Below, piece by piece: positions 7,143-14,022 of a stretch of DNA of 22,492 nucleotides. A program made the position numbers and the translations under genes. Within the stretch, counting starts at the first letter, position 1. Each line of letters opens with the position of its first letter. A model generated the notes under the pieces. It was not told where the DNA came from. It saw only the letters and a program-made list of their open reading frames with translations, and made no database searches. This DNA comes from an uncultured Desulfomonile sp. (GTDB taxonomy: Bacteria; Desulfobacterota; Desulfomonilia; Desulfomonilales; Desulfomonilaceae), in assembly GCA_937915285.1 (NCBI GenBank), contig CALDNG010000290.1, positions 1-22,492 on the forward strand, read 5' to 3'.

Positions 7143-9782
7143 TCAATAAAAGAAGACCTGAATAGATTTGGCGAGGCTTGCTGCAAACAAAATGGCTACT
7201 GCGAAATGGGGGACAAACTCGAGTAGGGTTTTGGTTGGCCCGAGTCCTCGGCCAAGGCTCAATCTGTAGATCATGACACCAGAACCCGCCAACCCCAAGA
7301 CAATAAGCAACCGCTGAAAGAATAACGTCCAGTCAGGTGGTACGGTGATTACCATTTTCTGGAAGATCTCAAAATGAAATGTTTGCCACAGAACAATCGG
7401 AAAATAGACTCCCAGGTTGATCAGATAATACAAATGAAACGCCATGAAGCCTGTCATCACCAGAGGCAACATGGCCAGTCCGTATTTTGCAAAATTGTCC
7501 TTAAAGGTTTCTCCCGAGATTTTGGATGAAAAGTACGCTGATAGTCCAAGCAAGGAATTAGAAAAAATGATGATAGCGGTGAAAAATATTGTAAATATGA
7601 GTATATCTGGCAGGTCTATCATGGCCTGAGAAACCGAGTCATACACTGAGGACTTTTTTAACAGGTCGCTCATCAGTCCACCGAACATGCTTATAACGAG
7701 AAATGCGGTAACAGCCCCCACCTGTTTCATTTCCCATATTTCTCTTCCAGGAACCCTCAAATTAAGATTAATAGCTCCGTGAGGACAGTTCTTCACGCAA
7801 TTGCCACACATCTTACAAAAACGATTACTTCTCAAGGATGGAACCATCTGACCGAACGGGCATCCTTCTCTACCTTTGGCGCCAACGAAGCATTCATTTG
7901 AAACGCACTGTGAAGCGCAAACATTCCGGTCAGCCCTCAGCTCGAAAGCCGATACCTTGGCGAAAACTCCCATCATTCCGCCTAAAGGGCATAAGTACCT
8001 GCACCATGACTGACGCTCGAAAATTATTGAGAAAATAATGGCCATCCCGAATATCGTCAGAAGCAACAATCCTGTGTTGAAAGGAGAATTCCTGATGTCA
8101 GTGGCGGTCTCAAGCCAGATTATGAAAATAGCGGAGATAAAAATGATCCAGTCACTATTCTGTTTCAGGAAGGATGGGAACGGGGCGTCGAATGATATGA
8201 GCTTTTTTACCAGATGGCTGACACTTCCCATGGGGCATATGGAGCACCAGAAGCGAGCCCAGAAGAAAGCTCCAAAAATCATGGTTGGCCAGCCGACGGC
8301 CCAGCTAAAAAGGCCTCCAAGGTTATTAACAGGATCAGACGGCCCAAGGAACAGCATTATCAGGAGTATGAAAAAAAACGGGGTCGCGGCGCTCTGAAAT
8401 ATGGCCGGGAACAAGGGGCTTTTCAATGCGCCGTTAATCGACGGAATTCTCATCAGATTGATTTTTCCGTCGCCCTCTATTCGCCTAAGGTCGAAATAAA
8501 TGTCCTGAGGTCTTAGGACTCCATCCTCAGCCAATATTACTGCTCTCTTGAGAGTGGTTGCCAACTCCCTGTCGTTGCCTGGCCAGGAATAACTAACCAG
8601 AGTTTTTATGGTTTCTTTCGGGAGCTTGGAAACATCTTTGTGAAGTTCCTGTGAGTATTTGTTCACATAGTATTGTACGAGAGCAGGAATCTCTTTTCTG
8701 CGTTTCCTGAGAGGTGGCACATCTATGGAATGTGACATCAACCAGTGTAGGAGGGGATGTTTTTCCTGGGATATCTCCGATGCGTCGAGGTTTGTGGTGC
8801 CAATCAACCTGGTGTCGCAATTCTGGAAACTGTAGGAGCCGAGTCTCCTGAACTTCGAGGTTTTAAGAGTGTGGAGCAAATGCTTCTGCATTACCGGCGT
8901 CAGTTGCTCTATTCCCCTCACGAGAAGGGTTCCCTCTTCGGTCAGTTCGAGATATCCAGGAGTTTCAACCCTCACACCACTGTCATTTTTCTTCTCGGAC
9001 CCCAGGAACAGTTTCATCTGATACTCGGTGAGGTCAGTAGACTGGTCGGGGAGTTCGCAGTAATCTGCAGCGTGATCAATCTCTGCCAAAGGGCGTAAAA
9101 GGTCTAGAAAAAGAAATACCCGCTTATGATGAGAACACATCTTGTACATGGCGTGAGCCATAAACTCTTTTCCCACTCCGGTTTCTCCGGTGATCAAAAC
9201 CGGCCAGGGAGAATTGGCCAGTTCCTCCAGCCTTCGGCCTACTCTGCGACGGACTGTTTCGCTAACAAAGTAATCAGGGAAAAGGTGATCCTGCTGGCTA
9301 ATAAGATTCTGGAGGGCTCTTTTTTTTCTAGTATTCTTGTAAACGCTCTGATCAAGGCGGATGACCTTCCTGGCCATGTTCCGCAAGATGCTAAGCGAAA
9401 ACTCTGGATGGAATTTTAGAATGTTTTCAAATTCGTGAGACTCAAGCTCGAAAACCTGGCAATGATCCTTGGCGATCACCTCAGAATTGTGAGGGGCCGG
9501 TCTACCCGTAAGGTAGCTTACCTCTCCGATAACGTCTCCAGGATAAATAGTCTCCACTGAAATATCGGCGCCGTCTATCTCATGGAATATTACACTTGCC
9601 CTTCCGGAAACCAGGAAACGAATCATTGATCCAGGATCTCCTGGCGCTACAATCGCTGCGCCGGGCTGATATTCTTTAACCTCGCCCTTACTCCAGATCA
9701 ACTCTCTGAGTTCAACTGAACATTCCGGAAAAAGCTGGTCTTCTGCAGACGGTAAAAGGTATTGTGTAGCTCTATTAGGCAT
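7143..9782 (-). CDS. CNB - degenerate sigma-54-type AAA+ - NapH/NosR-like membrane iron-sulfur fusion protein
   Basis: 879 residues from the ATG at 9780-9782; an in-frame TTG at 9806 would add 8, and neither start has a good Shine-Dalgarno. Residues about 12-142 are a CRP-like CNB domain. Residues about 165-440 are an AAA+ domain of the NtrC type: Walker A GETGVGKE at 199-206, PPLRKRRKEIP near 356-366, WPGNDREL near 400-407. The GAFTGA loop is missing and the Walker B Asp is lost (GTLLVRGIE at 284-292), so sigma-54 activation is unlikely. There is no DNA-binding helix-turn-helix. Instead, from about 458, membrane helices carry CxxCP (C513, C516), CxxxCP (C594, C598), further Cys at 622, 626, 631 and 641, and a ferredoxin motif C656-C659-C662-C666, followed by four or five more helices. 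This suggests a membrane electron-transfer module controlled by a cytoplasmic sensor. It lies 172 bases downstream of the NtrC-type regulator on the same strand. Confidence 0.85.
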   Translation of the reverse strand: MPNRATQYLLPSAEDQLFPECSVELRELIWSKGEVKEYQPGAAIVAPGDPGSMIRFLVSGRASVIFHEIDGADISVETIYPGDVIGEVSYLTGRPAPHNSEVIAKDHCQVFELESHEFENILKFHPEFSLSILRNMARKVIRLDQSVYKNTRKKRALQNLISQQDHLFPDYFVSETVRRRVGRRLEELANSPWPVLITGETGVGKEFMAHAMYKMCSHHKRVFLFLDLLRPLAEIDHAADYCELPDQSTDLTEYQMKLFLGSEKKNDSGVRVETPGYLELTEEGTLLVRGIEQLTPVMQKHLLHTLKTSKFRRLGSYSFQNCDTRLIGTTNLDASEISQEKHPLLHWLMSHSIDVPPLRKRRKEIPALVQYYVNKYSQELHKDVSKLPKETIKTLVSYSWPGNDRELATTLKRAVILAEDGVLRPQDIYFDLRRIEGDGKINLMRIPSINGALKSPLFPAIFQSAATPFFFILLIMLFLGPSDPVNNLGGLFSWAVGWPTMIFGAFFWARFWCSICPMGSVSHLVKKLISFDAPFPSFLKQNSDWIIFISAIFIIWLETATDIRNSPFNTGLLLLTIFGMAIIFSIIFERQSWCRYLCPLGGMMGVFAKVSAFELRADRNVCASQCVSNECFVGAKGREGCPFGQMVPSLRSNRFCKMCGNCVKNCPHGAINLNLRVPGREIWEMKQVGAVTAFLVISMFGGLMSDLLKKSSVYDSVSQAMIDLPDILIFTIFFTAIIIFSNSLLGLSAYFSSKISGETFKDNFAKYGLAMLPLVMTGFMAFHLYYLINLGVYFPIVLWQTFHFEIFQKMVITVPPDWTLFFQRLLIVLGLAGSGVMIYRLSLGRGLGPTKTLLEFVPHFAVAILFAASLAKSIQVFFY

Positions 9783-9953
9783 TTCTGTAATGGACAGCGA
9801 AAACAATTTGGTGAACGTTGTTAAAAAGGGCCATAATTAACATGTCATGCTCATTTTAGCAGAGCAGATGATTAAATCAAACCATCATGTCGAAATTATC
9901 ATTGCATGACGCACGCACTCATTTGATCAATTACATCATCGGGCTATTATACT

Positions 9954-11381
9954 TCAATCCCTGACTGCCGTTTCAATTTTTATTCCATATTTCTCAATTT
10001 TTGCCAGCAATGTTGGACGGGACAAACCTAGAATCCTTGCAGCCTGTGATCTGTTTCCAGATGTTAGGGTTAGAGCCTCTGTCATCAACATTCTGGCAAA
10101 ATGATCAATTATATCGCCAAAAATTTTTTCACCTCCGCCTCCGATTAGCGCTCTTCTTATCCAAAGGCGAATGGCTTCATCCTCGGCCCCCTTACCAATC
10201 TCAACATCAGATGTTTCCACTTTAAGAGCCTGCGAGATTTCTTCTCCACTGATGGGGGCTCCCCTGCTAAAGATGAGGGCCTTCTGGATCGTGTTTCCGA
10301 GTTCTCTGACATTTCCGGGCCATGAGTATGTTTCCATGACACTTTTGGCTTCCTCACTGATACCCGGACTATTAACCGACATTTCACGAGCGTGTCTCTT
10401 TAGGAAGTAGTCGGCCAGCATTGGTATGTCGCCTTTTCGCTCTCGCAGAGGCGGTAATTGTAATGTTACTACCTTAAGCCTGTAGTAAAGATCCTCACGG
10501 AACCGCCCCTCGGCTAAAGCTGCTTCCAAGTCCCTGTTAGTAGCCGCAATCACTCTGACATCAACAGGAATGGGTGATCTGCCACCAAGTCTTTCTATGC
10601 TTTTCTCCTGAAGTAATCTCAATATCTTAGCTTGGATGCTAAAGGGCATGTCTCCTATTTCGTCCAGAAATACCGTCCCCCCGTTAGCTTGTTCGATTTT
10701 TCCCATTCTGCGGTTTACTGCGCCGGTGAAGGCCCCTTTTTCATAACCGAACAGTTCGCTTTCCAGTAGCGTCTCAGGGATAGCAACACAGTTAATGACC
10801 AGGAACGGTTTGTCTGAACGAACGCTGTGCTGATATATTGCCCTGGCCACGAGTTCCTTGCCGGTTCCGGATTCTCCGCGGATAAGTATTGTCGCTCCAG
10901 TGGAAGCTACACGCCCTATTTGTTTGAAGACCTCCTGCATAGCCCTGCTTCTGCCGAATATGGCCTGTGCGCTGTCCTTTTCCGGAAGCATGTCCATCTC
11001 GACCCTCGAGCGCATGAACCTGCCCGCTTCCAGGGCTTTATCAATGGTGGCCAGCATCTCTGGAATGTCAAAAGGTTTCAGAACATAGTCATAAGCCCCC
11101 ATTTTTGTGGCTTCTATGGCAGTGTCCGTGTTTCCGTAGGCTGTCATTACGATGACCGGGGCCTTGGGCTGTATTTCGTGCATCGCCCTGAAAGTCTCCA
11201 GGCCATCCATTCCCGGAAGTCTGACATCCATTATCACGAGATCCGGTTGGTCCTTCTTAAATACTTCCAATCCGGCCTCACCCGTAGGACAAGTCCGGAC
11301 ATTGTGACCTTCCGCCAATAGCAGCTTCTCAAAACTATGCCTCAATTGGGCATCATCATCCACTATCAAGATATTTCCCAA
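9954..11381 (-). CDS. NtrC-family sigma-54-dependent response regulator
   Basis: 475 residues with the complete three-domain layout. Residues 1-120 form the receiver domain, with acidic D8-D10, phospho-acceptor D52, T80 and K102. Residues about 138-375 form the AAA+ domain: Walker A GESGTGKE at 169-176, the sigma-54 contact loop GAFTGA at 216-221, Walker B GTVFLDEIGD at 235-244, PPLRERKGDIP at 310-320 and WPGNVREL at 354-361. Residues about 435-466 are a Fis-type helix-turn-helix (NRSQAARILGLSRPTLLAKI). It should bind enhancer sites and open sigma-54 promoters when phosphorylated. Its ATG lies one base after the sensor kinase stop, so the two form one operon. The sigma-54 promoter at 13253-13268 in the same intergenic interval is an obvious candidate target. 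Confidence 0.95.
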   Translation of the reverse strand: MGNILIVDDDAQLRHSFEKLLLAEGHNVRTCPTGEAGLEVFKKDQPDLVIMDVRLPGMDGLETFRAMHEIQPKAPVIVMTAYGNTDTAIEATKMGAYDYVLKPFDIPEMLATIDKALEAGRFMRSRVEMDMLPEKDSAQAIFGRSRAMQEVFKQIGRVASTGATILIRGESGTGKELVARAIYQHSVRSDKPFLVINCVAIPETLLESELFGYEKGAFTGAVNRRMGKIEQANGGTVFLDEIGDMPFSIQAKILRLLQEKSIERLGGRSPIPVDVRVIAATNRDLEAALAEGRFREDLYYRLKVVTLQLPPLRERKGDIPMLADYFLKRHAREMSVNSPGISEEAKSVMETYSWPGNVRELGNTIQKALIFSRGAPISGEEISQALKVETSDVEIGKGAEDEAIRLWIRRALIGGGGEKIFGDIIDHFARMLMTEALTLTSGNRSQAARILGLSRPTLLAKIEKYGIKIETAVRD

Positions 11382-11382
11382 G

Positions 11383-12849
11383 TTAGGCTCCAGTTGCAGG
11401 TAGAGTTATGATAAAGGTGGCTCCATGACCTTCGTGAGATTCAAGCGAAAGCTCACCCCTGTGCTCCTCTACGATCCGTGTGGCTATACTCAAACCTAAT
11501 CCGGTACCCTCCTCCTTTGTGCTGAAAAAGGGTTGGAAAAGTTTTTCCTTGATTGAGTTTGGCACTCCCGGACCGTCATCACTGACCTTTATCACAATAT
11601 TTTTTGTAAAGGAATTCTTCGACCGGACTTCCTCCTGGATGACTATGTGTCCGCCGTCAACAATGGCGTCACATGCGTTTACTATAAGGTTGACGAACAC
11701 TTCTTTCAGTTGATCGGGGTCCGCTGATATTTCCGGAAGTCGCTGGTTTCTCTCTATCCTAACCTTCACGTCGTAGGACTCAAGCCTATGTCTTAACAAC
11801 TGAACAGCCATATCGACTGCATCCGATGGACTGACTTGTTGCATCTTCAGTTTTGGAGGTCTTGAGAATTCCAGAAAATTTCCGACTATTGTATCCAGAT
11901 GGCGTATTTCCTCGGAAATAACTTCAAAATCCTCCACCTGGCTACGGCTAAGCGCAAGCGTCCGTTCCATCGAGAAAAGGCGCATCTTGACCGAAGTTAA
12001 TGGGTTTCGGACGCTGTGAGCAACTCCAGCAGCCAGTTTTCCAACCAGCGCCCATTTCTCGGCCTGTTCCAGATGCTCCCGGGACCATTCAAGTTTGCTT
12101 TTTGTCTGGTCCACGTCCGCTATGAGGGTCTTAAAGATTTCACTAAGCGCTTTGACCTCATTCTCCTGAGGAACCCCCACTGCGCCTAAATTTGTGGCCA
12201 TGGCTAACTGCCTGATGGGACCAAGGACTTGTTTGATGAGTATGTAAGCCAGCAGGAGACCGAGTACAAGCACAGTGAATAAACCGGCGAAGGCTGAAGC
12301 GTTTAAAAGCACTGCCCTGTCACGTATCTTTTCCTGGGCGAACGATATCCTGTCAGCGTATGCAGCATTAAATTGGCGACATAAGTCGATTATCTTGAAA
12401 AACTGACCCCTGACATTTTTATGAAGCTTGTAACCCTCTTCTTTGTAACCTCTCTTGTAAAGATCAACCACCTCGTCCCGTGAAATACTATAGCGTATGT
12501 AAAGTGAATCTATCTCGTTCAGAATCTCGCGCTCTTTTTCAGTGACAGCCCACTGCCTGGCACGCCTCAGCCAGATTTCGAAAGCCGCATGATGCTTATC
12601 GAGTTCCTTGATCCACGATTCATCATTATCCTGAAAATAATAAGTCACATAGCCCTTTTGCATTACAAGGGCGTTTTCAAGTTCCTGAGCCGCCTGCATC
12701 GCTGAGAAATCAGTTTCGAAAATGTTGTTTATCAACCGGTCAATCTTGAATGTATAGGCTATTGATATCAAAGCTCCAGCGGCAGTTATGATCACAAGAG
12801 CGCTCAGGACAATCAAAAGACGCGTCTGAAGACTGAGTTGTCTCCACAT
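11383..12849 (-). CDS. Membrane sensor histidine kinase, partner of the NtrC-type regulator
   Basis: 488 residues. Transmembrane helices lie near residues 10-32 and 183-206 and enclose an entirely helical periplasmic region of about 150 residues like the four-helix bundle of chemoreceptors. A HAMP-like segment (about 207-255) precedes HisKA with phospho-acceptor H278 in AAGVAHSVRNPLTS. The ATPase domain shows the N box NLIVNACDA at 387-395, the G1 box DDGPGVP at 424-430 and the G2 box EGTGLGLSI at 447-455. It should phosphorylate D52 of the regulator encoded one base downstream. GGAGG at about 10 bases from the ATG at 12849 supports the start. The signal is unknown; the bundle has no obvious ligand motif. 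Confidence 0.94.
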   Translation of the reverse strand: MWRQLSLQTRLLIVLSALVIITAAGALISIAYTFKIDRLINNIFETDFSAMQAAQELENALVMQKGYVTYYFQDNDESWIKELDKHHAAFEIWLRRARQWAVTEKEREILNEIDSLYIRYSISRDEVVDLYKRGYKEEGYKLHKNVRGQFFKIIDLCRQFNAAYADRISFAQEKIRDRAVLLNASAFAGLFTVLVLGLLLAYILIKQVLGPIRQLAMATNLGAVGVPQENEVKALSEIFKTLIADVDQTKSKLEWSREHLEQAEKWALVGKLAAGVAHSVRNPLTSVKMRLFSMERTLALSRSQVEDFEVISEEIRHLDTIVGNFLEFSRPPKLKMQQVSPSDAVDMAVQLLRHRLESYDVKVRIERNQRLPEISADPDQLKEVFVNLIVNACDAIVDGGHIVIQEEVRSKNSFTKNIVIKVSDDGPGVPNSIKEKLFQPFFSTKEEGTGLGLSIATRIVEEHRGELSLESHEGHGATFIITLPATGA

Positions 12850-12904
12850 CGATTCAAATCCTCCACATTTTCCGGGAATTTCACCTGAAATGTTAGTAGT
12901 GGTT

Positions 12905-12931
12905 GGGTATCTTTTCTAAGGATCCATACCC
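12905..12931. promoter_or_regulatory. Inverted repeat in the leader of the kinase-regulator operon
   Basis: GGGTAT (12905-12910) and ATACCC (12926-12931) form an inverted pair separated by 15 bases, with centres 21 bp apart (two helical turns). It lies 56-82 bases upstream of the kinase ATG. It could be an operator, possibly for autoregulation, but two 6-base half-sites can also arise by chance. Confidence 0.25.
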
Positions 12932-13116
12932 GGATTGATCGCCTGCATAAATTTGCTAGATCAAGCCTTTAAAATAACTTAAAAAAAGAAAACTGTCGAC
13001 AGATTATTTCGTTTCGCGCAAGCTCATCCACAGCTCTGACACGGTCCAGCCTAAAGGTTGCTAAACAACTCCTGTCGGACGCATTTCTGTCTAGTAAGGC
13101 ACTGTTATTATTATCA

Positions 13117-13175
13117 GTTGTGAATTCCAACCCAATGATAGTTGTTTTACAACCGGAATAGCCGGAATACAACCG
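13117..13175. promoter_or_regulatory. Candidate enhancer-binding sites for a sigma-54 activator
   Basis: Two neighbouring inverted repeats share the half-sites GTTG and CAAC: GTTG-7 bases-CAAC at 13117-13131 and GTTGT-TTT-ACAAC at 13141-13153. In addition TACAACCG occurs at 13148-13155 and again at 13168-13175, exactly 20 bp apart. The dyads lie about 125-165 bp upstream of the expected start of the sigma-54 promoter, the usual distance for NtrC-type enhancers. Which regulator binds is an inference; the adjacent one is the simplest candidate. Confidence 0.45.
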
Positions 13176-13252
13176 CTCAGTGGCTTGACACAGCAGGTCG
13201 TAACAGTTTGAAATTAAACGCGTTATTGTTAGGTAAGTGTCTTTGGGGTATA

Positions 13253-13268
13253 TGGCACAGAGTTTGCT
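13253..13268 (+). promoter_or_regulatory. Sigma-54 (-24/-12) promoter
   Basis: TGGCACAGAGTTTGCT matches the consensus TGGCAC-N5-TTGCW throughout, with the invariant GG (13254-13255) and GC (13266-13267) at the correct spacing. Transcription on the + strand would start near 13278-13280. No normal-length gene follows before the terminator at 13393-13416, and the next gene, iorB, is on the opposite strand. It is divergent from the kinase/NtrC-type operon. Confidence 0.75.
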
Positions 13269-13310
13269 TCTCCTGGCTGATAGCAATGAGCCAACGGTTC
13301 CGCAGGGCCG

Positions 13311-13391
13311 ATGCGAGCTGAAGTCCCTATTTGGTCTTGCCTTGCGGAACTGATTTCAGGATTCTTTCAAACCTTTGGGTTTGCAAAATAA
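13311..13391 (+). CDS. Possible 26-codon peptide within the sigma-54 transcript
   Basis: ATG at 13311 to TAA at 13389-13391, just before the terminator. The peptide begins MRAEVPIWSCLAEL and ends FFQTFGFAK, so it is rather hydrophobic. The only purine-rich element, AGGG at 13304-13307, is just 3 bases from the ATG and would be buried in the predicted stem, so translation is doubtful. Listed as the alternative reading of the candidate small RNA. Confidence 0.2.
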   Translation: MRAEVPIWSCLAELISGFFQTFGFAK

Positions 13392-13392
13392 A

Positions 13393-13416
13393 AAAGGACG
13401 CCGATAGGCGTCCTTT
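13393..13416 (-). terminator. Intrinsic terminator of iorAB (possibly bidirectional)
   Basis: AAAGGACGCC (13393-13402) and GGCGTCCTTT (13407-13416) form a perfect 10-bp stem with loop GATA. Read on the minus strand, the stem lies 18 bases beyond the iorB stop and runs into TTTTTATTTT, a classical U-tract. Read on the + strand the tail is TTTCTGTG, weaker but possibly enough to end the sigma-54 transcript. Confidence 0.85.
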
Positions 13417-13434
13417 CTGTGTAAGAGACATTGT

Positions 13435-14022
13435 TCAAGACGCTAGTGAACGTCCCTCATTAAAAGCCTTCAGGTTTATATCCAACAGCTTTGGTTTGAG
13501 AGATTCCTTTAAAACTTCTTCATATGTTTCTACCGGTATGTCTAGGTAATTGGATAGCACCCCGAGTAGAATGACATTGATAACCCGGGAATTCCCAATC
13601 TTGTTTGCTACTTCCGTCCCATTCACTATGACTGAACGTGGAGCCTTTTCTTTAACCTTTTCTATGATGCCGGCAGGGTAGTCCTGTAGACCGGTGAATA
13701 CCGCCGGGGGAAGGATTCTCTGATCGTTCAGAATCACCTGGCCTTCTTTGGACAGGAAAGGGAAATATCTGAGGGTTTCAATCTGTTCAAAGGATACCAG
13801 CACGTCGGCCTCTCCCATTTTTATGATTGGAGAGGACACCTTCTTACCGAACCTCACATGACTGGAAACCGACCCGCCACGTTGGGCCATTCCATGTATT
13901 TCGTTTTTCTTTACATCGTATCCACGACGAGCGGCGACACGACCGAGCACATCACTGGCCAGAATGATTCCCTGGCCTCCAACTCCCACGATCAGGACAT
14001 TATAAACTTTATCAAGGCTCAT
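13435..14022 (-). CDS. iorB: Indolepyruvate:ferredoxin oxidoreductase, beta subunit
   Basis: 195 residues, the usual size for IorB. It is the gamma-domain-type subunit of the 2-oxoacid:acceptor oxidoreductase family and partners IorA in oxidative decarboxylation of aryl pyruvates (from Trp, Phe, Tyr) to aryl-acetyl-CoA, reducing ferredoxin in the cytoplasm. The N-terminal VGVGGQGIILASDVLG (residues about 12-27) and the NEIHGMAQRGGSVSSHVRFG stretch (about 41-60) are diagnostic for the family. Its ATG overlaps the iorA stop codon (ATGA, 14019-14022), so translation is coupled. The intrinsic terminator follows 18 bases after the stop. Confidence 0.93.
   Translation of the reverse strand: MSLDKVYNVLIVGVGGQGIILASDVLGRVAARRGYDVKKNEIHGMAQRGGSVSSHVRFGKKVSSPIIKMGEADVLVSFEQIETLRYFPFLSKEGQVILNDQRILPPAVFTGLQDYPAGIIEKVKEKAPRSVIVNGTEVANKIGNSRVINVILLGVLSNYLDIPVETYEEVLKESLKPKLLDINLKAFNEGRSLAS

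Larger units (their letters stand above)
13279..13420 (+). ncRNA. Candidate sigma-54-dependent small RNA
   Basis: The interval between the sigma-54 promoter and the terminator can fold strongly. GTTCCGCA (13297-13304) pairs with TGCGGAAC (13343-13350), and the stem extends through one G-U and two G-C pairs to 13307/13340, giving 11 bp. CAAACC (13368-13373) pairs with GGTTTG (13378-13383) around a 4-base loop. The terminator stem at 13393-13416 follows. The expected transcript is about 140 bases. A 26-codon ORF inside it (13311-13391) is an alternative product. I recognise no known RNA family. Confidence 0.5.

Noticed and set aside
12969..13286. 105-codon minus-strand ORF between the kinase operon and iorB
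   Set aside because: No ribosome-binding site or recognisable domain, and it covers the sigma-54 promoter and dyads, which explain the region better.
13331..13549. Forward ORF after the sigma-54 promoter, as its coding target
   Set aside because: It runs through the terminator hairpin into the antisense of iorB and has no ribosome-binding site; the structured RNA is the better reading.
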